Assembly: GCF_044466355.1 (NCBI RefSeq)
Contig: NZ_JBITMQ010000024.1
Coordinates: 19,542 to 83,541, forward strand
Direction of reading: 5' to 3'
Length of the DNA stretch: 64,000 nt
Source: Actinophytocola sp044466355
Lineage (GTDB): Bacteria > Actinomycetota > Actinomycetes > Mycobacteriales > Pseudonocardiaceae
Shown: positions 32,895 to 42,496 of the stretch, piece by piece
Position numbering within the stretch: position 1 is the stretch's first letter
Layout: the number at the start of each line of letters is the position of its first letter
Notes under the pieces: model-generated
What the model was told of the DNA's origin: nothing
Seen by the model: only the letters and a program-made list of their open reading frames with translations
The model's database searches: none
Translations under genes and position numbers: made by a program

Positions 32895-33281
32895 GGGTTG
32901 ACCACTGATGGCAACGAGTGCGGAGGAGACCGATGCCCGAGAGATGACCGACATCGACGAGGTACCGGACACGGCGACGATGTCCACAGGCACGCGGCCG
33001 GACGACTTCGCGGCCGCATCATGGACGTGCTTGCGCTAGATGAACCTGGCGTTCCCGCACCACGCCTGCCACGCGGCGATCGCGGAGGCGTTCACTGGCG
33101 TGACACCGCACACGCGTGCGTGGTTCCACGTGGGCACGGTGCGGGGCGGCGGACGAAGATGGCGTAGTCGGCCGGGAATCTCGCGCAGCTCGATGCGACG
33201 CCGTTCGGATACTCATCTCAGTGCTGGAGCATGCCTGACCCGCGAGCGGCCGCGGACGGCCGGAGCGGGCACCCAGCGTCA
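32895..33281. other. Intergenic, no supported gene
   Basis: A 43-codon plus-strand frame from ATG 32908 (MATSAEETDAREMTDIDEVP...) has no family resemblance and is probably not a gene. Other frames here are short and unbiased. The region separates the stress island from the caspase gene, which ends at 33282 on the minus strand. Confidence 0.4.
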
Positions 33282-36200
33282 TCAGAAGGTGCCCGGGTCC
33301 GACGTCGAATGTCTGGTGCGCCTGCCAGAGCGCCGGTCGGTCACCGTGAGGTCCCAACCAACTCCTGTGATGATTTCTCCGGCCGGGCCGACGCACAGTG
33401 CGCCTCTGATCGGAGACGGGAAGTGGAGTGTGGTCAGCAGGTCCGTGCTGAGCGGATCCCAGATCCGCACTGTCTTGTCCATGCTCGCCGTGATGATGAC
33501 CGGTGCTCCGTCGAGGTGGGTGCTGATCACCGCGCTTATCTCGTCCTCATGGCCGCTGAGGGTGGCGTGCAAGGCGCCGGTGGTCAGGTCCCACACCTGT
33601 ACCGCCGCGTTCTCGGCGCCTGTCACCGCGATCGGCAGCCCGTCCACCGCGGTGCAGGTCAGTGCGGTCAGCCACGCGTCGCCGATGGGGACTGTGGCCA
33701 ATGACGCGCCAGTGGTCAGGTCCCACACCCGCAGCTTTTCCTCGGCGGTGGTGGTGACCAGGGCCGGATGACCGCGCATGGCGGTGCAGGCCATCATTCG
33801 GACCCGCCCGTCGTGGCCGGTGAGCGTGCCGCGCAGCGTACCGGTGGTCAGGTCCCAGATGCTCACCGTCGAGCTGCCGGTGACGGCGACCGGCCGACCG
33901 TCCACGTAGGTGCATACCACGTCGTTCACCCAGTTCGCCTGCCGCGCACGGCTTTCCTGACTGCTCAGGTCGCAACGAAGCATGCCGGACAGCAGGTCCC
34001 ACACCCACACGGTCGTGTCGAAACCCGCGGTCACAGCGACCGGTCGGCCGTGGACGTTGGTGCATGCCACCGCGGAAACCGGACCGATGTAGCCGGTGAT
34101 GGTGCCACGCGGTGCGCCGGTGGCTAGGTCCCAGATACGTACCGTCGCGTCCTCGGCCGCGGTGATGGCGACCGCCTGGTCGTCGACCTCGCACCATGCG
34201 ACGTCGATGATGTCGCCAGTGTGGCCCGTGACCGCGGGTTGGTCGGCGGCGAGTGTCCTGAGGTTCCAGGTCCGTATCGAGCCGTCCTCGCTGCCGGTGA
34301 CCGCGGTGGGTTGGCCGTCGACCGTGACGCACGCGATCGCGGTCACTGGTTCCTGGTGTCCGGTGGCTGCCGCGCGGAGCGTGCCGGTGCCCAGGTCCCA
34401 GACGCGCACGGTCGCGTCGGCGCCACCACTGACGGCGACGGCACGTCCGTCCACCGTCGTGCATGCGACGGCGTACACCGTGAGGTTGCCCGCCAAGGTG
34501 GCACGCACCATGCCGGTGGCCAGATCCCACACCCGTAGGTTGCCGTCGTCACAAGCGATGACGGCAACCTGCCGTCCGTCCACGGAAACACACGCGAGTG
34601 CACCCGCTGTCCAGTCTTCCTGGCTGGTGGAGGCGATCCGGGTACCGGTGGCCACGTCCCACACCGTGATCATTCCCGTGGACCCCAGGCCGAGGACGAG
34701 TAATCGACCGTCCACCTCCGAGTGCGTCACGGCCCGCAGTGGGTGTTCCCACGGCGGAAGAGTCGCGAGGAGCGTCCTCGTGTTGACGTCGACCGCTCGG
34801 ATCGTGCCGTCTTCCACGCTCATGAGAGCGACCGGTCCACCGGCCGTCGCCACGCACGTGAGCGCGGCCACCCAGGCGCCTTCAGGTGCGAGGTGATACA
34901 GCGAGGTGCTGGTCGTCAAGTCTTCGACGAGCGGATTTCCGCGGCTCTTCCCGAGAGTGACGATGGCAGGCCGGCCGTTCACGGGGACGCAGACGATCAC
35001 CTGGACGCCGTGGAGGTGCTCGCTGAGACGGGTCACCGCGGCGCCGGTGGCGAGGTCCCACACTCGAACCGCCCCGTCCTCTCCACCGCTGATGGCAACG
35101 GTTCTGCCATCGACGCGGGAGCACGCCAACGCCGTTACAGCGCCCCGGTGGCCGTTGAAGGTATCGCGCAGAGCGGTGCTGATCTGTGTGCCAGTCGCCC
35201 AGCGGGGTGCCCAGTCGACTCCGCTCGCGAGGGTGTGCTGCTGGTGCGATGCGTTGCAGCGGGCCGCGTCGGTGGCGAGGATCTGGCGCCGGGCGGCTGG
35301 TGGAAGGTGGCGGTGAGTGGCGAGCGATGCCCGGTAGACCGTGACGATGCGTTGGCTGTCCTCGGTGGTCAGACTCCGCATGGCCACGAGAAGTTCGTCG
35401 GGGAGGGCGTGCACGAGGTATTCGGCGTCGGTGATTACCTGGTCCAGGACACGGCACTTGGCGGCGTGCGTGGCGAGATGCCGCAGCGTGTACGGGTGCG
35501 CGCGGGACCAGTCCCGCGCGTCGCCGACGGTGAGCGGCACCTGGGACATCAGAACCTGGACGAACGCGTAGTGGATCGCGACGTCGTCGGTACCCTCGCG
35601 GAGGTGTTCGGTCACGGCCTGGTGGTGCGGCCGGTAGACGGAGTGGCCGTCGTCAACCGCTTCGGTGACATAGGAACCCGCGTGGCGACGCAGCCAGAAC
35701 AGATCTTCGTCGCGGTAGTCGGCGCCTGCGATCCGGGACGCCAGCGCCGGCCAGATGCTCTCCCAGGGAAGGCCCTGCCCTTCGGCGTACGCAAGGGGCC
35801 GCAACAGGTCACGGGCGCGTGTCGCCGCGGGGCCGAGCCGGGTGTCGAGGTCGTGCCGTATCGCGTCGCCGGGCGACCGCGGCAGCGACCGGTGCCACAC
35901 GCCGTCACTGAGATCGGGGACGAAGCCGGTCTTCGAGAGGCTACCGGCGGTGATGCGGGCGACGAGGAAGGATGGTGCCGAGGCGGTCGCGATCCCTCGT
36001 GCGACCGCGTGGGTCACCGGAGGCGGCTGGTCGAGGTACGGGTTGTCGGGTGCCGCGCTGAGCAGCCACCGAGCGGCACACGCGACGAGCGCGTCCGGAT
36101 CGGCGTACCGGGGGGCGTCGAGGTCGACGCTGTCCTCGCGGCGAACCCCGAGGCCGGTCAACAGCTGTGGGCGTGTGCCCACCAGCAGACGCAGCCTGCC

Positions 36201-37553
36201 ACGCGCGTGCTGGATGAGCGGCCGCAGCAACTCCTGCACGAGCGCCTCGGGGTGGACGGCCTCGTCGAGGGCGTCGATGATCACGGTGAACGGGCGGGCG
36301 CGTCCGGTGAGCCCGTCGAGCAGTTCGTCGGGTCCGTCCACGCGCAGCCGCGCGGCGGCGGCGACTGCCCGGAGAACCTGCTCTGTGGTGAGGTGCCGGG
36401 CGTGAACGACCGCGTCCACCGAGCCCGCCGGCGGACTCGCGTCCTTGGGAAGCCCCAGCGATTCCACCGGCACGGTGGCGCGCCAGTCGTCGTCGGCCAG
36501 AGCCGCGATGATTCCCAGCACGGCTGTCTTACCTGAGCCGGGGCCCGCGGTCACGGCCCGCAGCGGGGTGGCGGGGTCGGGCCGACTCAGCCACTCGGTG
36601 AGGTCTGCCACCGCGGCTCGGCGGCCAGTGAACCGCCAGCGGGCGTCGGAGGTTTGCCCGTCGATGGCCCGGAGCAGCAGCGCGGCGCGGGACTCGGTCT
36701 CGCTCCGGCCGGCGTGGGACTGCCATTCGCGGGTCTTCCGGACGGCCAGTTCGATCTCTGACGTGCTCGGGTCGTGCCGGGGATTGGGCAGAAACGGCGG
36801 CATCGCCCCGGTGACATGGGTCCTGGTGCAGGTGATCGTCGAGAACCCAGGCCGGGTCGGGTCGTCGTTCATGGCCTGTACCACCGCGTCGAGAGCCAGT
36901 GTGACCGGGGCGTGCCCGGCCACGGCCGCGCCTTCGACCGCTCGGCGGAACAGGGACGGGAACGCGTCGGCGCGCGCCTGTTCGAACGGCTGTGTGGAGG
37001 TCAGGACGATCAGGGCCGCGTCCCGGTCGGAGCCCCAGTGCTTGGTCATTCTGGTCAGGGCCGCGGCGGTGAAGCCGTGTCCACCTCGGCCGGAGTGGCA
37101 CGTGTCCAGCATCAGCAGCACCCGCCGGACGGGGGTATCCAGTAGAACCTTCCGCGCAAGCTCCTCGGTCGGCAGGGCGTCGGCGATGTCATCCGGGTCG
37201 GTGTCACCGGTCAGCAGGAAGTGCTCCCCGCTGGCGTCGTGAAGCTCGCCGTGGCACGCGATGTATATCGCGAGGAGGTCGTCTGCCTTCCGCAGAGGTG
37301 AGCGGCAGAAGGCCCGCACATGTGCGGTCAGCTCGTGACGTGTCGGATCGATGCCGAGGTCATCGACATGGGTGTACCCGAGGGACCCGGTGAACAGGTC
37401 GACGATGTCCTGCCGTGCGTCTACCAGTGACGGCCGGTTCAGCTCCGGCGCGTTGCGGTAGTGCGCGACAGCGGTCGCTATGAGAAATCGGCTCTCACCG
37501 GACATCCAGGCCCGTGTCCGTTGGAGATCGCTCTTCTCCGAGCGTCGCGGCAT
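33282..37553 (-). CDS. Caspase-like peptidase (C14) - STAND NTPase - WD40 protein
   Basis: A 1423-residue multidomain protein. Residues 20-250 are a peptidase C14 (metacaspase-like) domain with the dyad His101 (IYIACHGE) and Cys152 (LLMLDTCHSG). Residues 305-700 are a STAND/NACHT-type NTPase: Walker A GPGSGKT 337-343, Walker B IIDALDE 425-431. From about 795 to the end are WD40 repeats with about 13-14 units, most ending VWDLTTG-like, enough for two seven-blade propellers. Such proteins are signal-activated proteases; related architectures occur in bacterial antiphage and regulated-death systems. The start ATG 37553 (GGGAG) is preferred; ATG 37505 also possible. Isolated, no companion gene. 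Trigger and substrates unknown. Confidence 0.92.
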   Translation of the reverse strand: MPRRSEKSDLQRTRAWMSGESRFLIATAVAHYRNAPELNRPSLVDARQDIVDLFTGSLGYTHVDDLGIDPTRHELTAHVRAFCRSPLRKADDLLAIYIACHGELHDASGEHFLLTGDTDPDDIADALPTEELARKVLLDTPVRRVLLMLDTCHSGRGGHGFTAAALTRMTKHWGSDRDAALIVLTSTQPFEQARADAFPSLFRRAVEGAAVAGHAPVTLALDAVVQAMNDDPTRPGFSTITCTRTHVTGAMPPFLPNPRHDPSTSEIELAVRKTREWQSHAGRSETESRAALLLRAIDGQTSDARWRFTGRRAAVADLTEWLSRPDPATPLRAVTAGPGSGKTAVLGIIAALADDDWRATVPVESLGLPKDASPPAGSVDAVVHARHLTTEQVLRAVAAAARLRVDGPDELLDGLTGRARPFTVIIDALDEAVHPEALVQELLRPLIQHARGRLRLLVGTRPQLLTGLGVRREDSVDLDAPRYADPDALVACAARWLLSAAPDNPYLDQPPPVTHAVARGIATASAPSFLVARITAGSLSKTGFVPDLSDGVWHRSLPRSPGDAIRHDLDTRLGPAATRARDLLRPLAYAEGQGLPWESIWPALASRIAGADYRDEDLFWLRRHAGSYVTEAVDDGHSVYRPHHQAVTEHLREGTDDVAIHYAFVQVLMSQVPLTVGDARDWSRAHPYTLRHLATHAAKCRVLDQVITDAEYLVHALPDELLVAMRSLTTEDSQRIVTVYRASLATHRHLPPAARRQILATDAARCNASHQQHTLASGVDWAPRWATGTQISTALRDTFNGHRGAVTALACSRVDGRTVAISGGEDGAVRVWDLATGAAVTRLSEHLHGVQVIVCVPVNGRPAIVTLGKSRGNPLVEDLTTSTSLYHLAPEGAWVAALTCVATAGGPVALMSVEDGTIRAVDVNTRTLLATLPPWEHPLRAVTHSEVDGRLLVLGLGSTGMITVWDVATGTRIASTSQEDWTAGALACVSVDGRQVAVIACDDGNLRVWDLATGMVRATLAGNLTVYAVACTTVDGRAVAVSGGADATVRVWDLGTGTLRAAATGHQEPVTAIACVTVDGQPTAVTGSEDGSIRTWNLRTLAADQPAVTGHTGDIIDVAWCEVDDQAVAITAAEDATVRIWDLATGAPRGTITGYIGPVSAVACTNVHGRPVAVTAGFDTTVWVWDLLSGMLRCDLSSQESRARQANWVNDVVCTYVDGRPVAVTGSSTVSIWDLTTGTLRGTLTGHDGRVRMMACTAMRGHPALVTTTAEEKLRVWDLTTGASLATVPIGDAWLTALTCTAVDGLPIAVTGAENAAVQVWDLTTGALHATLSGHEDEISAVISTHLDGAPVIITASMDKTVRIWDPLSTDLLTTLHFPSPIRGALCVGPAGEIITGVGWDLTVTDRRSGRRTRHSTSDPGTF

Positions 37554-38864
37554 CAGTGCTCCCGCTGTCCTGACGTCGAATCCGGCCGAGAGGTTCGTCG
37601 GCGCGCCCCGCCGCGGGTACTCATGGCGCGTCCGTGACCCGCATGGAGGATCTCGTGGGCCGGCATTCCCGCGGCACATACGGGAGGATCATCGCTTCCT
37701 TTCCCTCGAAGGTGATCCACGCACGAGGCCTCGAACATGACCAAGAACGCCCCCAAACCGTGAGCTTGGAATGCAGAGTGTACTCGTCTGTCTTCTCTGT
37801 TCCAGTCGGGTCGCACTGATTGACCGGTCCGGTGACGGTGTTTCGCATCCGTCCAGACGGGGTGCGTACGCCGTAGCGGCAAACCGGCCGGGTGTGACGT
37901 TTGTGATGCATTGGACGCCGTATAGGACAGGGCCGGTTTCTGCCCTTCAGTTAATTGCGCTCCGAGGACCGCGGATCTTTCCGTTTCGGTACGTTCGCGT
38001 CCGGTTTCGGCATCTCGTTTGTTCGGCTGTTCGGGGGTGGGTCGGGTAAACCTTGCGGCGTGCGTTGCGATGCTCTGTGTGGACGGCTCGGTTAGGTGGT
38101 GGGTTCCTCCGATCGGCGGAAGGCAAGTGCGACGATCCACGTCGAACCGACCGTGCGGTCTTCAATGGATGGAGCGGTGCGGTCGGCTCAATCGGTTTGG
38201 TTGTCCAGTATTTGTCCATTGTTGACTACCGCTGGCCGTGGTTCGTTTGTGGCGCCGGGAACGTGCGCGCATGCCGTAAGTGCCGTTGCATTAGTCCGAT
38301 CGGGTGGCGTGTGTTAAGGCGAGTGCATTCTGCAATGCGCTGTGTTTTACTCGTTTGGCCGGACCGTGTGGCTTTGCTCAACTGGGTGACGTTGCGATGG
38401 GGTTACGTCGCTGCACGGTGGGCATGGTCAGATAGGTGCATGAGAGGATCGAATGCGCGGGAGGAATGGGAGCTGCGCGCTGATATCTCTCCCGGAGTCG
38501 ATTCACCAAATCTGGCCACGGCCAGAGGCGGCGGGACCCGCAGAAACCGGGCTGCGGTCTCCCGTCTCTGGCCGTCTTTAATCTGGGGTCGCTTCGGGTA
38601 AGCATCGCCCGCTGTTGGCCAGGTCATCGACCTCGGGTGAGTGAGTTCGATCAGAGCGGCCCTGGCCTCTCGTGCCGCCTCTGTCCGTCCTCGCGCGTAT
38701 GCCGCGCCACGATGGGCTGTATTTCTCGCATCTCCGGCAGCCGGAGGGTGCAGCCTGGCGCGATCATCTCCGGCGCCCCTGGCCCCTGTCACGGCGGCAG
38801 AAACTCGACGGCCGTCATACCCGCCGAACTGAAACCCATAGTGGTCACTTTCTGACCTATGCGG
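37554..38864. other. About 1.3 kb without a convincing gene, less GC-rich
   Basis: All six frames have only short openings without third-position G/C bias, ribosome binding sites or recognisable motifs. Base composition is visibly lower in GC than the flanks, with runs such as TTAATTGCG and TGTGTTTTACTC. A short inverted repeat, GCATT-CTGC-AATGC, is at 38325-38338. It may be a long control region for the caspase gene, a relic, or a foreign junction. No transposase, integrase, tRNA or CRISPR pattern was seen. Confidence 0.5.
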
Positions 38865-39299
38865 TCAGGTCGCGGGGCGGGGCTGGGCCGTGACGGGTGG
38901 GTGTAGTCGGCGGCCGGTTACCTTTTCGGTCAGGATGCGGATGAAGTGGTCCCGGCGGCCTGCCACCCAGGGCTGCAGGAAGGTGCCGGACATCTCGACC
39001 AGCTCGTTCACGTCGGTGATGAGTCCGGCGCGACCGACCACGGTGACGCTCCACCCGGAGTGCAGATCGGCGTCGAGTTCGTCGGCTTCGAACGCCACCA
39101 CGGCGTTGCCGGTCGCGGCGGCGAGCTTGGCGCCGCCTGCGATGCGGATCACCACGTGCCCTTGGTGAAGGCGGAAGTTCACGGGTTGCACAGCGGGTTG
39201 GTCGTCCTCGGTGAAAACGAGCCGTCCCACGCGTACGGTCCCGAGCAGACGCAGGCATTGACCGCGGTCCAGTACGTCGACTCGCTGTCGGTTCGTCAT
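38865..39299 (-). CDS. PPOX-class (pyridoxamine-5'-phosphate oxidase-like) flavoprotein
   Basis: A 144-residue single-domain split-barrel protein: LLGTVRVGRLVFTEDDQPAVQPVNFRL, VVIRIAGGAKLAAATGNAVVAFEADEL and WSVTVVGRAGLI are the usual FMN-binding strands. Many of these bind FMN or F420; the DosR-regulon protein Rv3129 is similar. GGAGCTGCC precedes ATG 39299. It lies 118 bp downstream of narI, so it may be the last gene of the nitrate reductase operon. Cofactor and substrate are not determinable here. Confidence 0.82.
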   Translation of the reverse strand: MTNRQRVDVLDRGQCLRLLGTVRVGRLVFTEDDQPAVQPVNFRLHQGHVVIRIAGGAKLAAATGNAVVAFEADELDADLHSGWSVTVVGRAGLITDVNELVEMSGTFLQPWVAGRRDHFIRILTEKVTGRRLHPPVTAQPRPAT

Positions 39300-39417
39300 G
39301 GCAGCTCCAAGGTGACAGGGGTTGCTGCACGCCCCCTGAGGATGCCCTCACCCGGCCCCCTTGCGCAGGGTCGGATGTCACCGAGGCATGGAGGCGAGAG
39401 ACACGAAGACGTGAGCT

Positions 39418-40152
39418 TCAGCGAACGCGTTCCCAGCCGCGTCGGGGAGGGCGGCTGCCCAGTCGGGTGTCGCGGCTGCGGTACACGATGTAGGGCCGGG
39501 TGAGATACCCGAGCGGCATCGAGAATACGTGCACGAGCCTGCTGAACGGCCAGAAGGCGAACAGTACCCACGCGGACAGGGCGTGTAGCTGGAAGCCGAG
39601 TGGTACGTCGGTCATCAGTTCCGGTTGGGGTCGAAAGTAGAAGATCGACCGGAACCAGGGGGACACCGTCTCCCGGTAGTTGTGCGGTTCGCCGGTGAGG
39701 TTGCCGAGCACCGTGGTGCCGAGACCCAGCACGATGGTACCGACGAGCAGCACGTACATGATCTTGTCGTTGCGTGTGGTGGCGGAGAAGACCGGGCCGA
39801 CGGTACGCCGGCGGTAGACCAGGATGGCCGCGCCGCCCAGCGTGCACACCCCGGCGAACACACCGAGCACGACGGCCATGACGTGGTAGGCGGTTTCGCC
39901 GATGCCGGCCGCCTCGGTCCAGGACTCGGGGATGAGCAGGCCGCCGACGTGTCCGAGCGCGACCAGCAGGATGCCGAAGTGGAACAGCGGACTGCCCAGC
40001 CGCAGCAGGCGGTTCTCGTAGAGCTGGGACGAGCGGGTCGTCCAGCCGAACTTGTCGTACCGGTAACGCCAGACGTGCCCCGCGACGAAGATGGCGATCG
40101 CGACGTAGGGCACGACCACCCACAGCATGACCTCGACAGTGCTCGGGTTCAC
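39418..40152 (-). CDS. narI: Respiratory nitrate reductase gamma subunit (cytochrome b)
   Basis: A 244-residue NarI with five TM segments (WVVVPYVAIAIFVAGHVWRYRYDKFGW at the start, then PLFHFGILLVALGHVGGLL, HVMAVVLGVFAGVCTLGG, MYVLLVGTIVLGLGTTVLG, LHALSAWVLFAFWPFSRLVHVF). His residues in segments 2 and 5 (FHFG, GHVGG, LHA, LVHVF) are the haem b ligands. It accepts electrons from menaquinol and passes them to NarH. GTG 40152 overlaps the narJ stop (GTGA) and has GGAGG upstream. Length is typical. Confidence 0.95.
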   Translation of the reverse strand: MNPSTVEVMLWVVVPYVAIAIFVAGHVWRYRYDKFGWTTRSSQLYENRLLRLGSPLFHFGILLVALGHVGGLLIPESWTEAAGIGETAYHVMAVVLGVFAGVCTLGGAAILVYRRRTVGPVFSATTRNDKIMYVLLVGTIVLGLGTTVLGNLTGEPHNYRETVSPWFRSIFYFRPQPELMTDVPLGFQLHALSAWVLFAFWPFSRLVHVFSMPLGYLTRPYIVYRSRDTRLGSRPPRRGWERVR

Positions 40153-40790
40153 CGCGGACCTCCAGTGGGCTCGGGCATGTACTCGGGTGGCGCGAACGGG
40201 GCCAGCCCGACGTCTTCTTCCGGCGGGCCCTCGGCGACCAGCCGGGCGATGACGTCGTTGTCGCGTCCGGTCAGGACGGGAAGCGTTGCCGAGACCGAGT
40301 CCAGCACACCCGCCCACGGGGACCGGGCGTCGTGCAGGCCCAGGCGCATCAGCTCGAGACCGGCGCGGTGCTCGATGAGCAGCCGCAGTCCGACGACCGG
40401 GTCCGCGGTGGCGGCGAACTCGAGGACGACCGCGAGGTGGTCGGGCAGCTCACCGTCGTCGAGTACCAGACCGGCGGTGCGGTAGGCGTGTTTGAACCGC
40501 AGCAGAGCCATGCCGCGCTTGCGGGTGTCGCCGTAGACGAAGTAGGTCAGGTAGGGACTGAACCGCTTGCGGTGGTCGAACGTCGCGACGTACTCGGCGG
40601 CGAGTGCGACGAGGGGGGTGACGTCGAGGTGGTCGAGGACGGTGCGCAGTGGTTCGCCCAGCGGGGTGGGCAGTGTCGTGGTCGCGGTCCGCAGCAGGGG
40701 GACACGGTCGATCAGCTGCTCGTCCGGGTAGCTGATCAGCAGGGACTGGATCTGCCACGCGGTGGCTCGCTGCCGGTCGGTTCCGGTCAT
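40149..40790 (-). CDS. narJ: Nitrate reductase molybdenum cofactor assembly chaperone
   Basis: A 213-residue NarJ/TorD-family chaperone that helps insert the molybdenum cofactor into NarG before membrane attachment. The family motif FDHRKRFSPYLTYFVYGDTRKRG is clear near residues 71-93. It overlaps narH and narI by four bases on each side, so translation is coupled within the operon. Its proline-rich C-terminus (EYMPEPTGGPR) is typical of actinobacterial NarJ. Confidence 0.95.
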   Translation of the reverse strand: MTGTDRQRATAWQIQSLLISYPDEQLIDRVPLLRTATTTLPTPLGEPLRTVLDHLDVTPLVALAAEYVATFDHRKRFSPYLTYFVYGDTRKRGMALLRFKHAYRTAGLVLDDGELPDHLAVVLEFAATADPVVGLRLLIEHRAGLELMRLGLHDARSPWAGVLDSVSATLPVLTGRDNDVIARLVAEGPPEEDVGLAPFAPPEYMPEPTGGPR

Positions 40791-42496
40791 GGCCTCGGCT
40801 CCACTTCACCGGATGGGTCGGGTGCCGCCGCGGCGCCGCCGTCCGGCGGTTTCGTGGGCGGGAAGAGACCCTCCGGGCGGCCTTTGCCGTCCCAGTTCAG
40901 CAGGTTGACGCGGCTGCCCTTGTCGACGGGGGCGGCCATGGTGTCGGTGGTCTGCCGGTTGCGCAGCATGCGGAAGTTCTCCACCGCGATGGGCGACGCG
41001 CCGCCCGATGCCTCACCGAACGGGCCGGAGCCACCCATGCCCGGCCCGCCCTCGTAGTCGAGGCTGCACTCCGTCGCCAGCTCCTCCAGACCGTGCGCCT
41101 GCTCGGCGTGCGCGGGCGGGATGACGTACCGCTCGTCGTACTTGGCCAGCGCGAGCAGCCGGTACATGTCGTACACCTGTTCGCCGGTCATCCCGACGCG
41201 CGCGGCGATCTCCTCGCGTGGCTCGCGGCCGAGGTTGATGTCCCGCATGTACGAGCGCATCGCCGCGAGCCTGCGCAGCACCGCGTCGACCGGGCCGGGG
41301 TCGCCCGCGGTGAACAGGTTCGCCAGGTACTCGACCGGGATGCGCAACGCGTCGATGGCCGCGAACAGGTTGCCGTGGTCCTCGCCGTCGTGGCCGGTGT
41401 CGCGCACGACGTCGACCACCGGCGACAGCGGCGGGATGTACCAGACCATCGGCATCGTCCGGTACTCCGGATGCAGCGGCAGCGCCACCTCGTACGTGTT
41501 GATCAGCGCGTACACCGGCGAGCGCTGCGCCGCCTCGATCCAGTCGCCGGGGATGCCCGCCCGCTCGGCCTCCCGCACCACCTTGGGATCGTTGGGGTCC
41601 AGGAACACCTGGCGTTGCGCCTGGTAGAGGTCCTGGTCGTCCGGAGTGGACGCGGCCTCGAGCACCTTGTCCGCGTCGTACAGGACGAGCCCGATGTACC
41701 GCAGCCTGCCCACGCACGTCTCCGCGCACACCGTCGGAATGCCGACCTCCACGCGCGGGAAGCAGAACGTGCACTTCTCCGCCTTGCCCGTGCGGTGGTT
41801 GAAGTACACCTTCTTGTACGGGCAACCGGACACGCACATCCGCCAGCCCCGGCACCGGTCCTGGTCGACCAGGACGATCCCGTCCTCGCTGCGTTTGTAG
41901 ATCGCACCCGACGGGCACGACGCGGCGCACGACGGGTTCAGGCAGTGCTCGCAGATGCGGGGCAGGTAGAACATGAACGTCCGCTCGAACTCGAGACGGA
42001 CCTTGTCCTCGATGCCCTTGCGCATCGGGTCGGCGTGCGCGAGGTCCGGTGCGCCGCCGAGGTTGTCGTCCCAGTTGGCCGACCACGTGATCTTCGTCGG
42101 CTCCCCGCTGATCAGCGACCGTGGCCGGGCGACCGGGGTGTGCTCCTGCGCCGGTGCCGAGGTCAGGGTGTCGTAGTCGTAGGTCCAGGGCTCGTAGTAG
42201 TCGTTGATGCTGGGCAGTTTGGGGTTGGAGAAGATGGTCAGCAGTTTGCGCAGCCGTCCACCGCCCTTGAGCTTCAGCTTGCCGCGCTTGTTCAGCGTCC
42301 AGCCGCCGCGCCACCGCTCCTGGTCCTCGTAGGTGCGCGGATATCCTTGTCCCGGGCGGGTTTCTACGTTGTTGAACCACACGTACTCGACGCCGGACCG
42401 GTTGGTCCACGCCTGCTTGCAGGTGACCGAGCAGGTGTGGCAGCCGATGCACTTGTCGAGGTTCATCACCATCGCCATCTGCGCCATGACACGCAT
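40787..42496 (-). CDS. narH: Respiratory nitrate reductase beta subunit (Fe-S)
   Basis: A 569-residue NarH carrying four cysteine groups: CIGCHTCSVTC near the N-terminus, CEHCLNPSCAASCP, CRGWRMCVSGCP, and CTFCFPRVEVGIPTVCAETC. The third group has Trp in place of the second Cys (CRGWRMC), the mark of the [3Fe-4S] cluster; the others hold [4Fe-4S]. It relays electrons from NarI haems to NarG. Start ATG 42496 shares its first base with the narG stop (TGATG). Length is slightly above the E. coli subunit (512), as in other actinobacteria. Confidence 0.96.
   Translation of the reverse strand: MRVMAQMAMVMNLDKCIGCHTCSVTCKQAWTNRSGVEYVWFNNVETRPGQGYPRTYEDQERWRGGWTLNKRGKLKLKGGGRLRKLLTIFSNPKLPSINDYYEPWTYDYDTLTSAPAQEHTPVARPRSLISGEPTKITWSANWDDNLGGAPDLAHADPMRKGIEDKVRLEFERTFMFYLPRICEHCLNPSCAASCPSGAIYKRSEDGIVLVDQDRCRGWRMCVSGCPYKKVYFNHRTGKAEKCTFCFPRVEVGIPTVCAETCVGRLRYIGLVLYDADKVLEAASTPDDQDLYQAQRQVFLDPNDPKVVREAERAGIPGDWIEAAQRSPVYALINTYEVALPLHPEYRTMPMVWYIPPLSPVVDVVRDTGHDGEDHGNLFAAIDALRIPVEYLANLFTAGDPGPVDAVLRRLAAMRSYMRDINLGREPREEIAARVGMTGEQVYDMYRLLALAKYDERYVIPPAHAEQAHGLEELATECSLDYEGGPGMGGSGPFGEASGGASPIAVENFRMLRNRQTTDTMAAPVDKGSRVNLLNWDGKGRPEGLFPPTKPPDGGAAAAPDPSGEVEPRP

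Noticed and set aside
38053..38601. A 182-codon plus frame in the gap after the caspase gene
   Set aside because: Rich in Trp, Cys and Arg, no ribosome binding site, no family resemblance and no codon bias.
39312..39325. GTGACAGGGGTTGC upstream of the PPOX gene (7/10 box match)
   Set aside because: A 7/10 match is common by chance at this GC content, and it lies only 13 bp from the start with no 22-bp partner.
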